From Cacajao melanocephalus (taxonomy: Eukaryota; Chordata; Mammalia; Primates; Pitheciidae): a stretch of 64,000 nucleotides of DNA. The stretch is from assembly GCA_963573385.1 (NCBI GenBank), contig CAUYLG010048296.1:24035-88034 (forward strand), read 5' to 3'. Of this stretch, positions 1 to 11,996 are shown piece after piece. The translations under genes and the position numbers were made by a program. The notes beneath the pieces were generated by a model. It ran no database searches and was not told the DNA's origin. It saw only the letters and a program-made list of their open reading frames with translations. How positions within the stretch are numbered: the first letter of the stretch is position 1; every line of letters begins with the position of its first letter.

Positions 1-1069
<1,069 letters not shown>

Positions 1070-1086
1070 AATAGTTACTATCCTCT

Positions 1087-1397
<311 letters not shown>

Positions 1398-1414
1398 AAT
1401 AATTACCATCCTCT

Positions 1415-2048
1415 TATCCACTACAGAAAGAAATCAGTTCTGGGAAGCAGTGAGGATCTCCTGGAACAGCCATGGTCAGATAGGTCACCCTGCCACAGCT
1501 GCTGGGACTCAGAGGGTGGGGCAGGAAACCAGGTATCCCCAGGTTGGTCCATGGGACAAGCTGAGAAGTAGAGAAACCATTTTGAACCAGCATTAGAGGC
1601 ATGGTCCTGGTGGGGAGTGGCCTGTTGCAAGTGCTACTGTGAGGCGACAGCTAGACTGAGAACCAGATGTCACCTGATGCTTGGGAGAGCCTTCAAGGCA
1701 TATCACAGACTCAGTAGGCAATGCTTCCGTGCCTGGGCCAGGTGGGAAATATGTTGTCTGCCTTCAGGTGTGTCTTCCACCATTCTTCAGTGTCAGATTT
1801 TGATGTTCTTGTGAAAATTAGCCCGTCTCAACAGCCCCTCCATGCGATCTCAGTTGGCTTCTGGTTCCAGAAGGGATACATGTGACCAGGCTTGAGTATA
1901 GCACATTTTCCCATAATAGCTGGTTTGGGGAGGGCACGTAATCTAAGTTGATAGAATCACAGTGAATCTCAAAACTTTGGTTCCAGTGCTCTCTGGACTT
2001 GAACTTGGATAGGTGTGAGAAACTGTAGACACATTCTCATCTCTACAA
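1415..2048. other. Single-copy sequence, no gene recognised
   Basis: Moderate-GC sequence with several short open frames on both strands, none longer than about 70 codons and none recognisable. Some stretches, for example 1920-2000, may be very old repeat, but I cannot name a family. Confidence 0.4.
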
Positions 2049-2063
2049 AAGACCTACTGTCTG

Positions 2064-2420
<357 letters not shown>

Positions 2421-2435
2421 AAGACGTACTGTCTG

Positions 2436-3075
2436 AGAAAGGTTCCCAGAGAGGAGATGGAGCCAAGAGCAAGAGGAGGAGAAAGCGTTTAAGCCCCTGG
2501 CTCAGGTTGAACCCTGAGCTTTTCACTTACATACGTATGTGTTTAGGCAACATTGGGTTGGATTTTCTGGCAATTGCATCCAAAGACCATTCATTCAGAC
2601 TGAGCCTTCAACAACACATACTACTGAAGGATCGAAGACATCATTTTGTGGGGGCTTGTAGAGTATATATAAAGAAAAAACTTCTGGTTCCTATCTCGGG
2701 GGAGGGGAGGGTTGCAGTTTAAACTGTTGGAATTGATGTACACACATCAGCCCATCAAATGGTTAACTCGCTTTGGCTCCTCTGCTAGCTTTACGGAGAT
2801 GAAGACTTTATGATTCTTTCCATCTTCTACATCCATCCTGCCATCTGCAGTGATTGCTTTTGGCAAAGTTTAGGTCCATAAAATGCTTGTTGGCGTAAAG
2901 CAACAATTGTGGTAACGTGTTAGAGTAAGTGGTTAATCAGCATTTAACTTCTCTGTAGGATAATTGATCACAGCGATATCATTTTATTCTTGGAGCTTTC
3001 AACACTTCATGAAATTTTGCCAACGTATAACAAGTTTTTTTTTCCAAAATGCAAAGTGTGAGGGAGGCAGACAGG
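2436..3075. other. Single-copy sequence
   Basis: No repeat or gene recognised. A TATA-like string (gtatatataaag, about 2662) is present without other promoter signals and is probably chance. Confidence 0.45.
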
Positions 3076-3300
3076 TTGTGGGGTGTAATGGTTAAGATCA
3101 TGGTTCAAATCTTAAGTCTACGCTTTTCTAATGATGAGACTTTGGCAAGAACACTTAATCTCCCTGGGTTTCGGTTTCTTCATGTGAAAATGAGGCCAAT
3201 AATTCTCCTCTCACAGATGTAGTTAGTGTAAGGATGAAAGGCTGTGAGGCATGTAGTCTTTAGCAAAGCATCTCACATATAGTAATTTCATAAACTATGG
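3076..3300 (+). mobile_element. MIR SINE, sense
   Basis: Order and wording follow MIR: gtaatggttaagatcatgg, then a degraded ttcaaatc box, then agactttggcaagaacactt, ctccctgggtttcggtttc and tcatgtgaaaatgaggcc. It ends near the usual cacatagta motif. It is a tRNA-derived relic, not a functional tRNA. Confidence 0.85.
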
Positions 3301-4390
3301 ACTAAAGTTTGATAGAACTAGGCAAGTCTTGGAATCCTAACTAGTGGGTATGGCTTTTAACACTATAAAATGTGTCATCAACTGCTTATTCCTTTTCTAT
3401 AATCTTCCTAATAAATCACTTTTAAGTTGCTAGAAAATTGCTTATATACATTTGTCAATTAGGCTTTCCTTATTTAAAATGATAAAACAATATCTTTTAA
3501 TATACAAATGTATGCAATATAAAACACGTAAACTAGAGACAGTTCCCTCAAATACCCACACCTTCCCTTTCCATATTTCAGGTATAGCAATATTAGTAGT
3601 TGGGGTGAATGCACCTTGATATTCTTGGATGAAGTTGAGCGTATGGGTGCCTACATGAACATTCAGGTATGAGCGAATGTGTGTCTTTCTAAATATGTGG
3701 TTTTGCAACTTGTGATTTTCCTTAAATAGTATTTTGTGGGCTTTTATAAAAATAAGACAGATATAGGCACATTTAGGTATTTTTATTTTGTTGAAATTTA
3801 CAACGAAGATGTCATGGCTTCTGGCAGATTCCCGCCTTTGCCAGCAGCAGATACATCATCCTGAGAACTTGGATCATCTCTGATGTTGAGCAGTTTGCCA
3901 ACATTCATGACCAGTTAAATATATTTAAATGCATAATTGCCTCATGCTTAGGAATGCATATTTCAGTTTAAAGATAATGTCTTAACTTTTCAAGAGTAAT
4001 CTATAAAAGCATACATTTTGTATTTCAGATTTGGGAAGACATTTTTCTTCCTTTTGTTTTGCCTGTGTCCACAAGAACACTAGTCTGTTTCGGATTTTTT
4101 TCCCTACTTTTGTAAGCCACAGGAATGCATATTAAAAACCAAACAAAACAAATAGAAAAAGCAGGATTTGCCCTAGAGGTTTAAAATAAAGTTACCATAT
4201 TACAAACTTGGAAAATGGTAATGAAGAGAAATCTGTATTGATTTCTAGCCAAAATTCTTTGTTTAGGAAGATGGTGAAGTACCAAAATTAGTAATAGTTG
4301 ATTCAATATTGTAAAATTCTATTAGAAAATCAATATCAAATTTTATACTTCAGAAAATCCTTAGAGTTTTTCTACTCAAACCAGCTCTGT
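3301..4390. other. AT-rich single-copy sequence
   Basis: About 1.1 kb with no recognisable repeat or coding exon. Open frames are short, the longest about 88 codons on the minus strand without similarity I recognise. Confidence 0.45.
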
Positions 4391-4394
4391 TTAT

Positions 4395-4495
4395 GTTGGA
4401 AAAATTAAAGAGAGCCGAAGAGGTTATATCACTTGCCTGAGAGTCACATGGTTAGTTACTGATACAATTGACATTGAAGTCTAGATTTTAAGGAT
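4395..4495 (-). mobile_element. MIR fragment, antisense
   Basis: Antisense MIR core wording: gaagaggttatatcacttgcc, agagtcacatggttagtta, then cattgaagtctag. Strongly diverged, so the ends are approximate. Confidence 0.6.
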
Positions 4496-4544
4496 AGTAA
4501 AGATGATGGTGATGATAGCACCATAAATAAATTACAGGGTGTAC

Positions 4545-4710
4545 TATTACTGGATACTCCTCATTGTTCAAGACTTCATATTTTCTTTTCACAGATACTT
4601 TGAAAAATTGATCTTATTCCCTTATTTTTAGAGTAAGAAGCTGATGATCAGATATGTCATGTGCAGTGTTACCCAACTAGTGTTGGATTTGAACTGGATC
4701 TAACTTTAAA
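4545..4710 (-). mobile_element. MIR fragment, antisense
   Basis: A second degraded antisense MIR: ttattcccttatttttagag, gtaagaagctgatgatcaga, gtgttacccaactagtgttg, gatttgaactgg. It lies just downstream of another MIR in the same orientation. Confidence 0.6.
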
Positions 4711-5150
4711 ACATGAGCTCCTTTCAGAAAATTTACTTCGTGTGTGTTTAAGAAGGGTGTAGCAGCAGTGCAGTCCATTAGTTTTTCTACTTTGTATTGT
4801 TGCTAGAGTGACTGTCCACAGACATGACCATTTCATGCAGTGGTGTGAAGCCTTGCAGCTTTTGTTACTCACATGGTCCTCAATTGCATCTGGAACCAAA
4901 TATTCTGCCAGAAGATGAAAACAAACATGTAATTCAGAGATACAGAAGGAAGGAATTTGGATTCAGAAGTATCTCAGAAAATTAAAGATGGACATGTAGT
5001 AACTTCATACAAAAGTGTCTGAAATAGAACTCCTTTAGTGAAATACTCGTAGAGTGGGTTGGGTCCAGAGCCTCCTGGATCAAAATCTTATCACATCATG
5101 CGTCCCTGCCGGCTCACCCGTTTGCCCTTTCTTCTGATTTTCTCTACTCC
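4711..5150. other. Single-copy spacer
   Basis: No repeat or gene recognised. Confidence 0.4.
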
Positions 5151-5426
5151 CTTAAGTCTCTATCCACTGACATTCCCCCTCCTTTACTCTTAGTAGTTAT
5201 CACAGAGGAAAGAGGACATCAGAAATAGCTAATCTTCTTGCCACTTTATGGACAAAGTGCCCCCTCCCTCTCTAACAACCAAAGAGAGGTCTTTCTCTCT
5301 CTAAAGCTGGTCCCCACCTCCTTCTCAGAGATCTCAGTCTAACTGTTATCTCTTTTCTTGCCCATATTTTCACAATTTCTTTCTGCAGCATTTAAACCAG
5401 TTCAAGTCTCTTCCATCTTAGAACAT
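5151..5426 (+). mobile_element. L2 LINE fragment, sense (part 1, split by LTR)
   Basis: Pyrimidine-rich sequence continuing into the clearer L2 segment on the far side of the THE1-type LTR. Short words such as tttctgcagcatttaaacc fit the L2 reverse-transcriptase region. Highly decayed, with no useful open frame. Confidence 0.5.
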
Positions 5427-5431
5427 AACCC

Positions 5432-5791
5432 TGTATTAGTCTGTTCGCACGCTGCTCTAAGGAACTGTCCGAGACTGGGTAATTTATAAAGGAAAGAGGT
5501 TTAATTGACTCACAGTTCCACATGGGTGGCAGAGGCCTCAAGAAACTTACAATCATGGTGGAAGGCACCTCTTCACCGCACAGCAGGAAGGTGAAGTGCC
5601 AGCAGGGGAAATGTTAGGTGCTTAAAAAACCATCAGATCTTGTGAGACTCACTCACTATCACAAGAACAGCATGGGAAAAACCACCCCATGATCCAATCA
5701 CCTCCCACTGGGTCCCTCCCATGATGCATGGGGATTATGGGGACCACAATTCAAGATGAGATTTGTATGGGGACACAGCCAAACTGTATCA
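5432..5791 (-). mobile_element. THE1-type MaLR solo LTR, antisense
   Basis: Plus-strand order is tgtattagtctgtt, gactgggtaatttataaagg, aatcatggtgg, ccatcagatcttgtgagact, ccaatcacctcccactgggt and ggggaccacaattcaagatg, ending gtatca. This is the reverse complement of a THE1/MaLR LTR of about 360 bp. The wording ggtccccataatcc (antisense) favours THE1 over MST. The motif aaccc at 5427-5431 recurs at 5793-5797, one base offset from the LTR end, consistent with a decayed 5-bp duplication. No internal gag or pol sequence remains. Confidence 0.93.
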
Positions 5792-5792
5792 G

Positions 5793-6420
5793 AACCCAGA
5801 TCCCCCTCCCGCAGCCCTGTGTCCCGTTTCGTCCACAGCAAATCACAGGAGGGGAGGGAGCACACTTGCCACTGCCCTCTCCCTCGCCACTCCATGGCCT
5901 ACTGCAGTCAAGTTTTCATCTCCCTTACGGCCAGTCTCCCCAGTTCCATTGAAACTCCTCTCTGGAAAGACACTAGTACAGACCCCTTCCTGCTAATGCA
6001 AACGGTGCGTCTCCATCCTTACCGGATTTTCCTCTTGGCAGCAATAAACAACGTGCAGCATTTTAATTCTTGAGTCACTCCCTTCTGTCTGCTTCCATTG
6101 GGCCATTTTCTTCTGGTTTTCTTCCTGCAAGTATGAAAGTAGCTCTGGAGTCATTATTTCATTCCTTTGCCTCTCTTTTGAATGCACTTACCACGTGTGC
6201 CCCAGGCTCCCATACCTGCTCTCCACTTCTTTCTGTTACTCCCATGCCTCAAAGACTGCCTCCACTTTTTGATAACTCCCAAATCCACTGTCTCCCAATA
6301 GGCCTCTCACTTAGAGCAAGGCACTGGAACCTGATGCCCAGTGGATGTCTCTGCTTGGAGAATATCCCACAGATTTTCTAAATCAGGAGGTCCCCAACTG
6401 CTGTTCCTCCAGTTCCCTTC
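5793..6420 (+). mobile_element. L2 LINE fragment, sense (part 2)
   Basis: Matches the order of the L2 reverse-transcriptase region: ccattgaaactcctctctgg, gcagcattttaattcttgag, cttctggttttcttcctgc, gataactcccaaatccactg, cagtggatgtctctgcttgg. Many indels and stops, so it is a relic. The LTR at 5432-5791 is inserted in this L2. Confidence 0.75.
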
Positions 6421-6559
6421 TCAAATGAAGCACCTGGGTCACTCAAGGCTAATCAATGTCAATTCCTTAATATCTATGGATCCGGCTCAATCCTGTTTAA
6501 TTTTTCTCTACTGTAGTTTGGATAGCTATCATCTCTATTTGTTTTCCCATGAGAAAGAA

Positions 6560-6922
<363 letters not shown>

Positions 6923-6931
6923 GTAAGGCCA

Positions 6932-7525
6932 ATTAAATTACCATAAAGTGATCGTGTTTGTAACCGTAACTCAGACCCAGGAACTAAACACTGCCTGAGG
7001 CCCTCTGACTGAAAGCTTCATTATCTGCTCCTGTGTAATTTCCTTCTTTCTTAGGGTTTGTGTATAGTTTGTGTTTTTCTAACTTCCTGGAAATGGGTGC
7101 TTAGCCTGTGATGTTTTACAGTCTTCCTTCTTTTTCCTAATGTTTGTGCTTTATAGTTACAAAGGAATTATCTGGAGGTTTTTCTGAATTTATAAAAGAT
7201 GGAGAATTATCTTTTTTGCTATTGGTTTCTAACTTAATTATCTTGCCATGAGAGCCCAAGTGTTGTATGATTTTAATCCTATGAGTTTTGAGACTTTCTT
7301 TATGAGGTGGGATGTGGTCAGTTTTTGTAGATTTTTTTTTTATGCTTGAAAATAATGTGCATTCTGCAGATGTTGAATTCAGTAATCTAGATATGTGTCC
7401 CTTAGATCAGTTTGCTAATTGAGGAGTTCAAACTATATTGCGTTGATTTTTCTTGTCTGCTTTTCCTAGTGGATATTGAAAGAGGTAAGTTGCAATCTCC
7501 CACTATGCTTGTGGATTTGGCCCCA
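6932..7525 (-). mobile_element. L1M/HAL1-type LINE fragment, antisense
   Basis: Antisense L1M wording: ccataaagtgatcgtgtttg and cagacccaggaactaaacac, then gcattctgcagatgttgaat, gcgttgatttttcttgtctg, gaggtaagttgcaatctccc. Old and frame-broken. Confidence 0.72.
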
Positions 7526-7534
7526 CGGTCATCC

Positions 7535-7660
7535 CTTATCTAAACATGATTGGCCTCTAATTTGGTCTCCCTGCCTCTGCTTGAGCGTCTGTGTGGAGCT
7601 GCAATGTCATTCTGAAATACAAACAAGACAGACCATTCCATAGCTTAACTCCCCTCATTC
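7535..7660 (+). mobile_element. L2 fragment, sense
   Basis: Words ctaatttggtctccctgcct, gtcattctgaaatacaaac and cttaactcccctcattcag follow the L2 ORF2 3' region in order. The sense L2 appears to resume near 7985 after an interruption. Confidence 0.65.
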
Positions 7661-7661
7661 A

Positions 7662-7765
7662 GGAAAGAATTACTTAATGTCCAGGATGTATCAGGCACTG
7701 TTCCAGGTCTTAGGGATGTAGTTGTGAACCAAAAAGACAATGTCTAAGCTCTCACAGAACTTACA
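7662..7765 (-). mobile_element. L2 3' end, antisense
   Basis: The antisense L2 terminus reads ttacttaatgtccaggatg, tcaggcactgttccaggtct, tagggatgtagttgtgaacc, ctcacagaacttacaggtgg. It is opposite in orientation to the L2 pieces on both sides. Confidence 0.7.
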
Positions 7766-7789
7766 GGTGGATACACAATAGAAAGACAG

Positions 7790-7830
7790 ACAGATACATA
7801 CATACATACATACATACATACATACATAGA
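7790..7830. repeat. (TACA)n microsatellite
   Basis: About nine near-perfect copies of the tetranucleotide TACA/CATA follow the L2 3' end. Likely length-polymorphic. Confidence 0.95.
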
Positions 7831-7984
7831 TGGTTTCCTTTGTTGTTAGCAGGGTTAAGTTCTTAAGCTTATAAGTATTTGTCCTATTTGTTCCCTAATT
7901 ACATCCACAGGCTTTTATTTTACTTAATGTCAATTGTTTAAAGAGAATGACCCACTTTCAGCCCCTCCCGTACCCTGTGCTGTC

Positions 7985-8300
7985 TTACCCTGGGGCATGT
8001 GCACGTCGATCTTCACTGGCCAGTCCAGGCTTCCCCTGTGTTGTCTCCAGGCTCCTTCACACTCATTCTTTACGTCTCAGCTTAGATATTCTTTCACTAA
8101 AGAGGCCTTCTGGACCCTTTTGTCCATGTTAAGTACCTTTCTTATGAGCTCATAGAGTCCTCTACCTTTCCGTACAACACATCACTTTATCTGAGCCCCT
8201 CACTAGTTTGTAAACTCTATGCGGGAAGGATTGTGTCTATCTCTTCCATTCTGGAATCCACAGCACACAGCATTGTTCAGGAACTATTTCTGGAAAGTTT
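7985..8300 (+). mobile_element. L2 3' region, sense
   Basis: Sense L2 3' wording in order: ttctttacgtctcagcttag, actaaagaggccttctggac, gagcccctcactagtttgta, aactctatgcgggaaggatt, gtgtctatctcttccattct, cagcacacagcattgttcag. Confidence 0.8.
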
Positions 8301-9704
8301 GTTACATGCACGTGTAGTTAAGAATGTTTCATTGCAAGATACTATTTTTAAATATATGCTGTTAATACTTCTTAATTTTGGATATTTGAAAGTGGCAGAG
8401 TTGGGGGCACATCCATCAAGGCACTGATTCTGAGAACATTCAGATTTTTTTAGGTAGTCTGCAGATTTCTAGCACGTAGTTAATCTCATCTTTACTTTTT
8501 ACAAAAAAATCTCCTTCCTCTTCCTACCAATAATACACATAAATGATCCAATCAAAAGATTTTCAAAAAGGTTACAAAAGGAATTTGGTGATGGACACCT
8601 AAAAAATAAAGCAAAGTAGAAGAACCTTTGTCATTGTGCTTTTAGAGACTTAGAGACCTTCACTGTTAATGACATTTGTTACGTTCACCATTTCAGATTT
8701 TGCTAGGGATAATAATAACATACATCTTAAGAATTTAAATAGTCAATTTGTAAAGGATTGGCTCATCAGCTTTCTGTACTTCAATTCTAGTTATCTTGTA
8801 AGATAAGTAGAATTTCCTAGGTTTCAGGAAATGAGGAGGTGACATTTTCCTTCCCCCACCCCTGGTAGCTCCCATGTGCCTCCCATGTAAGAAGACCCAC
8901 CTCTGCCTTGGTAGCCCCACCTTGGGTTTCTGCAATGGTTTTTCACCATGCACAGCCCTCCCCAGCAGCGTCAGTCAGTTCTGACATGTGGCTCAGATGG
9001 TAACTTCTCTGACACTCTTCGGTATTCCTGTGAGCGCTGGAGAAACCTGCACATGCAGAGCATGTGATCTGTCTGGCCTTGGGGGTTGTCTTGTCACGTG
9101 GCCTAGTGCAACTGTGTTATCATGAGCCCTTCTCATGTTTGCTGGGCTTTCTTTCACACTTTCTCCTGTCTTTTGATTTTATTTTTGACTATTGGAAAAT
9201 CTGGTAATATCTCAAAAAGGGCAACTTTGCAGTGAATTAATTTGTTATTTTAGTATTGGTAAGAAATTCCCAGAAATGCAAGTAGGAGGTGTCACTATTT
9301 TGCTTATGGTATGGATTTGACAACGCACAGTAGCAAGTCTGACACACTCCTGGAATCTTCACACGTCCACCGTACGCCGCTGGCTTGCAGTTTCCACAGA
9401 CATGCTCTTCAGCATTTGGCGTAATTGGGAACAGTAGCCAGCAGGTATCAAGTGTCAAGATAAATTTTCTGCTGCTGTGTGAGTACTGACTATGAAATTG
9501 ATTTGCTATCTTTTGGGGACTGCAGTTTTGCAATAAGAACAATATAAACTTGAAAACCAATACATTTACTAGTTATGCAGGTGCTGTTCAAGTGCAAGAT
9601 CAACAATAACTTCACACTAACTATTTTGATGGATCTGTCAATTTCTGATGTGGTGAGGACCATTTTCAATGTCTTTAAAGACTTGAACTGTCTGGATCTT
9701 TACT
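8301..9704. other. Single-copy sequence
   Basis: About 1.4 kb with no repeat I can name. A minus-strand open frame across 9237-9560 has closely spaced cysteines but no ATG at its 5' limit and no recognisable family. A conserved element or diverged repeat cannot be excluded. Confidence 0.4.
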
Positions 9705-10145
9705 CACATTTTTCAGAAACTGTGCCAGTTAGCCTTTGCTGTGTAACAACCTATCTTAAAACTTAGTGCATTAAAACAACTATTTAGCTCACAATTCAGT
9801 GGATTGGACATTGGTGCTAGGCTCAACTAGGCTGATTTTCTAGTTTCAGCTGTGTTTGCCATACAGCTAACTCTGGGATCAGTTAGGGGTAGCTGGCCTA
9901 GGATGGCTTTAGCTGAAATGGCTTATCTCTGCTTTTCGGCATCTCATTTTCTAGCAGGAGAGGTTGGGTTTGTCCATGTGGTGGCTAGACATGGTCATCC
10001 TAAGAGAATGAATGAAATCACTTAAGACATCTTGAAGCCTAGACTTAAAACTAATGTGCTGTCATTTTGGTTGCATTTTATTGGCCAAATAAAGTCACAG
10101 GACCAGCTTTAATTTAAGAGAAGGGGAATAGACTCCACTTCTTGA
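9705..10145 (+). mobile_element. Old interspersed repeat, family unresolved
   Basis: The text reads gcctttgctgtgtaacaac, cttagtgcattaaaacaact, ggcctaggatggctttagct, attttattggccaaataaag, ggaatagactccacttcttg, gggctgcaaagtcac. I recognise this layout as a common mammalian interspersed repeat but cannot assign the name with confidence. Orientation is provisional. Confidence 0.55.
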
Positions 10146-11190
10146 CTATAGGGGCTGCAAAGTCACATTTAAGGACACAAAAAAACCATTTTTTTTAAAG
10201 TGGGAAGATAAAAGGAAGAGTGAAGGACTTGAATAGCTTTGTGATTGACTACAGAGATAAATAAAACAGTTATAGTAGAATATATATAGACTTCTAAAGA
10301 TGGTAGGTTGAATAAATGCATTTGCTTTTGATACCTCCTGAATCTCCACTAAAATGACAAAGCATAAGCATACAAGGACAGATGGAAAAAGAAAGGGAGA
10401 AAATTAACAGATTTTTCAAAGCTAGAAGCAAATGAGTGAGTGGTAGCAGAAATGAAAAAACTGATTCCTAAGCCAGCAGGATGGGAAATCAGAAAACTCC
10501 CTGATTCATTGCATAGAATTACAAGCTTTTGAAAATTGAGAGATAGCATGGCCCTCTGAGAATGGATACAAGCTGGGAGAACAATCGGGAAGGTGGGTTT
10601 GGGGTTCTGATTCAGAAATGACTGCATTCCTAGATTCCCTCTCCACCACCATGGATGGTTAGAGTGAAAGGGTGTTCTCTGGAAAGGTCACAACAGAGGG
10701 TCTTTGGACTTTCAGCTGTGTCAGGCACAGAAGGATCAGGTGCCACTGAAAACAAGCGTATTAAATAAAAATGAGCATACGGAATGTGTAGAGCCCCAGG
10801 CCCTTTTCCTCATTTGAGTCCCAGAATAACGGCAGATAACAGTCTTGTAAACTCTAGTACAGAAGATCTTTCAGTGGAGAATCAGATCAGCCCAAGAGAA
10901 AAGACCAAAAAATACGGACATCAAAGTTCTTCAATTAACAGACCCAACCAATCACACACTCAAGGCTACCATCCAGTTTTTCACAGCCCACTCTTAAATA
11001 TAAGCAGACAACCAAGGATTATTAGATATCTTAGGAAGTCTGTAATGTGAAAGATAGAGATCAAGATTACAAACAAAACCAATCAAAGGAAATATAAATT
11101 CTATAGAAGAAAAATACTTAAAAGAAACACACACAAAGCCATCATTACTATTTTCTGAGTAACGACAAAATTGCCTGCATTCAAGAAAAT
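10146..11190 (+). mobile_element. A-rich sequence, probably 5' part of an old L1M/HAL1
   Basis: The composition is strongly A-biased on this strand. Phrases such as gagaatcagatcagcccaag and gagaaaagaccaaaaaatac resemble old L1M/HAL1 5' regions. HAL1-like ORF1 sequence appears beyond the L1 pieces at 15.8 kb in the same orientation, so the two could be one element split by L1. The assignment is inference. Confidence 0.35.
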
Positions 11191-11996
11191 GTATTATTGA
11201 AAAAAGATATATTAAAAAACTTTTAGAACTGATAAATGAATTAAATTAAGTTACAGGATGGAAAATCAACATGCAAAACTCAGTAGCATTTTCTATACAC
11301 AAATAATAAACTGATAAAAAGAAATCAAGAAAGAATCCCATTTACAATAACTACAAAAAACTTTTTGCTTGGGAATAAATTTAACCAAGGAGGTTAAAGA
11401 TCTCTACAAAAAAACAAAACAAAAAAAACCTGCAAAACATTGGTGAAAGGAATTGAATAAGACACACAAAAATGTAGAGATATCTCATGTTCATAAACTG
11501 AAAATGTTAATATTGTTAAACATACTACCCACAGTGATCTACAGATTCAAGGCTATCTCTATCAAAATACCAGTGACATTCTTCACAGAAATAGATATCT
11601 AAATTTAGTATGGAACCACAAAAAACTCTGAACAGCCAAGTAGTCCTGAACAAAAAGAACAAAGCTGGAGGCATCACATTACCAGATTTCAAAATATAAT
11701 ACAAAGTTTTGGTAACTAAAACAATATGGTATTGGCATAAAAATAGATACAGTGAAACAGAACAGAGGCCTCAGAAATTAAACCACATATCTATAGCCAC
11801 TTTTTTTTTTGCCAAAGGACCAAGGACATTCATTACTGAAAGGACAGTTTTTTAAATAAATAATGCTGAGAAATATGGGTATCTATTTGCAGAAGAATGG
11901 AAATAGAACCTCACCACTCACCCTTTACAGAAATCGACTCAAAGTGGATTAAAAACCTAAATTTAAGACCCAAAACTATAAAACTTCTAAAAAAAA
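11191..11996 (+). mobile_element. L1 ORF2 3' segment (fragment A), sense
   Basis: This follows the second half of L1 ORF2: gttacaggatggaaaatcaac, cagtagcattttctatacac, gaataaatttaaccaaggag, cagtgatctacagattcaag, aaaagaacaaagctggaggc, ccaaggacattcattactg, gactcaaagtggatt. It stops after actataaaacttctaaaaa. The same ORF2 segment recurs in the next element at about 13.8-14.55 kb, so this is a second copy. Multiple stops and frameshifts make it inactive. Confidence 0.88.

Noticed and set aside
2655..2675. TATA-box-like gtatatataaag
   Set aside because: Isolated motif in AT-rich DNA with no other promoter evidence or downstream exon.
3076..3300. tRNA-like B-box text in this and other MIR copies
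   Set aside because: No foldable tRNA cloverleaf; the sequence follows the MIR SINE consensus.
9237..9560. 107-codon minus-strand frame with cysteine pairs (CGNC, CQTCYC)
   Set aside because: The frame begins at TTG, has no ATG near its start, and the cysteine spacing does not match a zinc-binding family I know.
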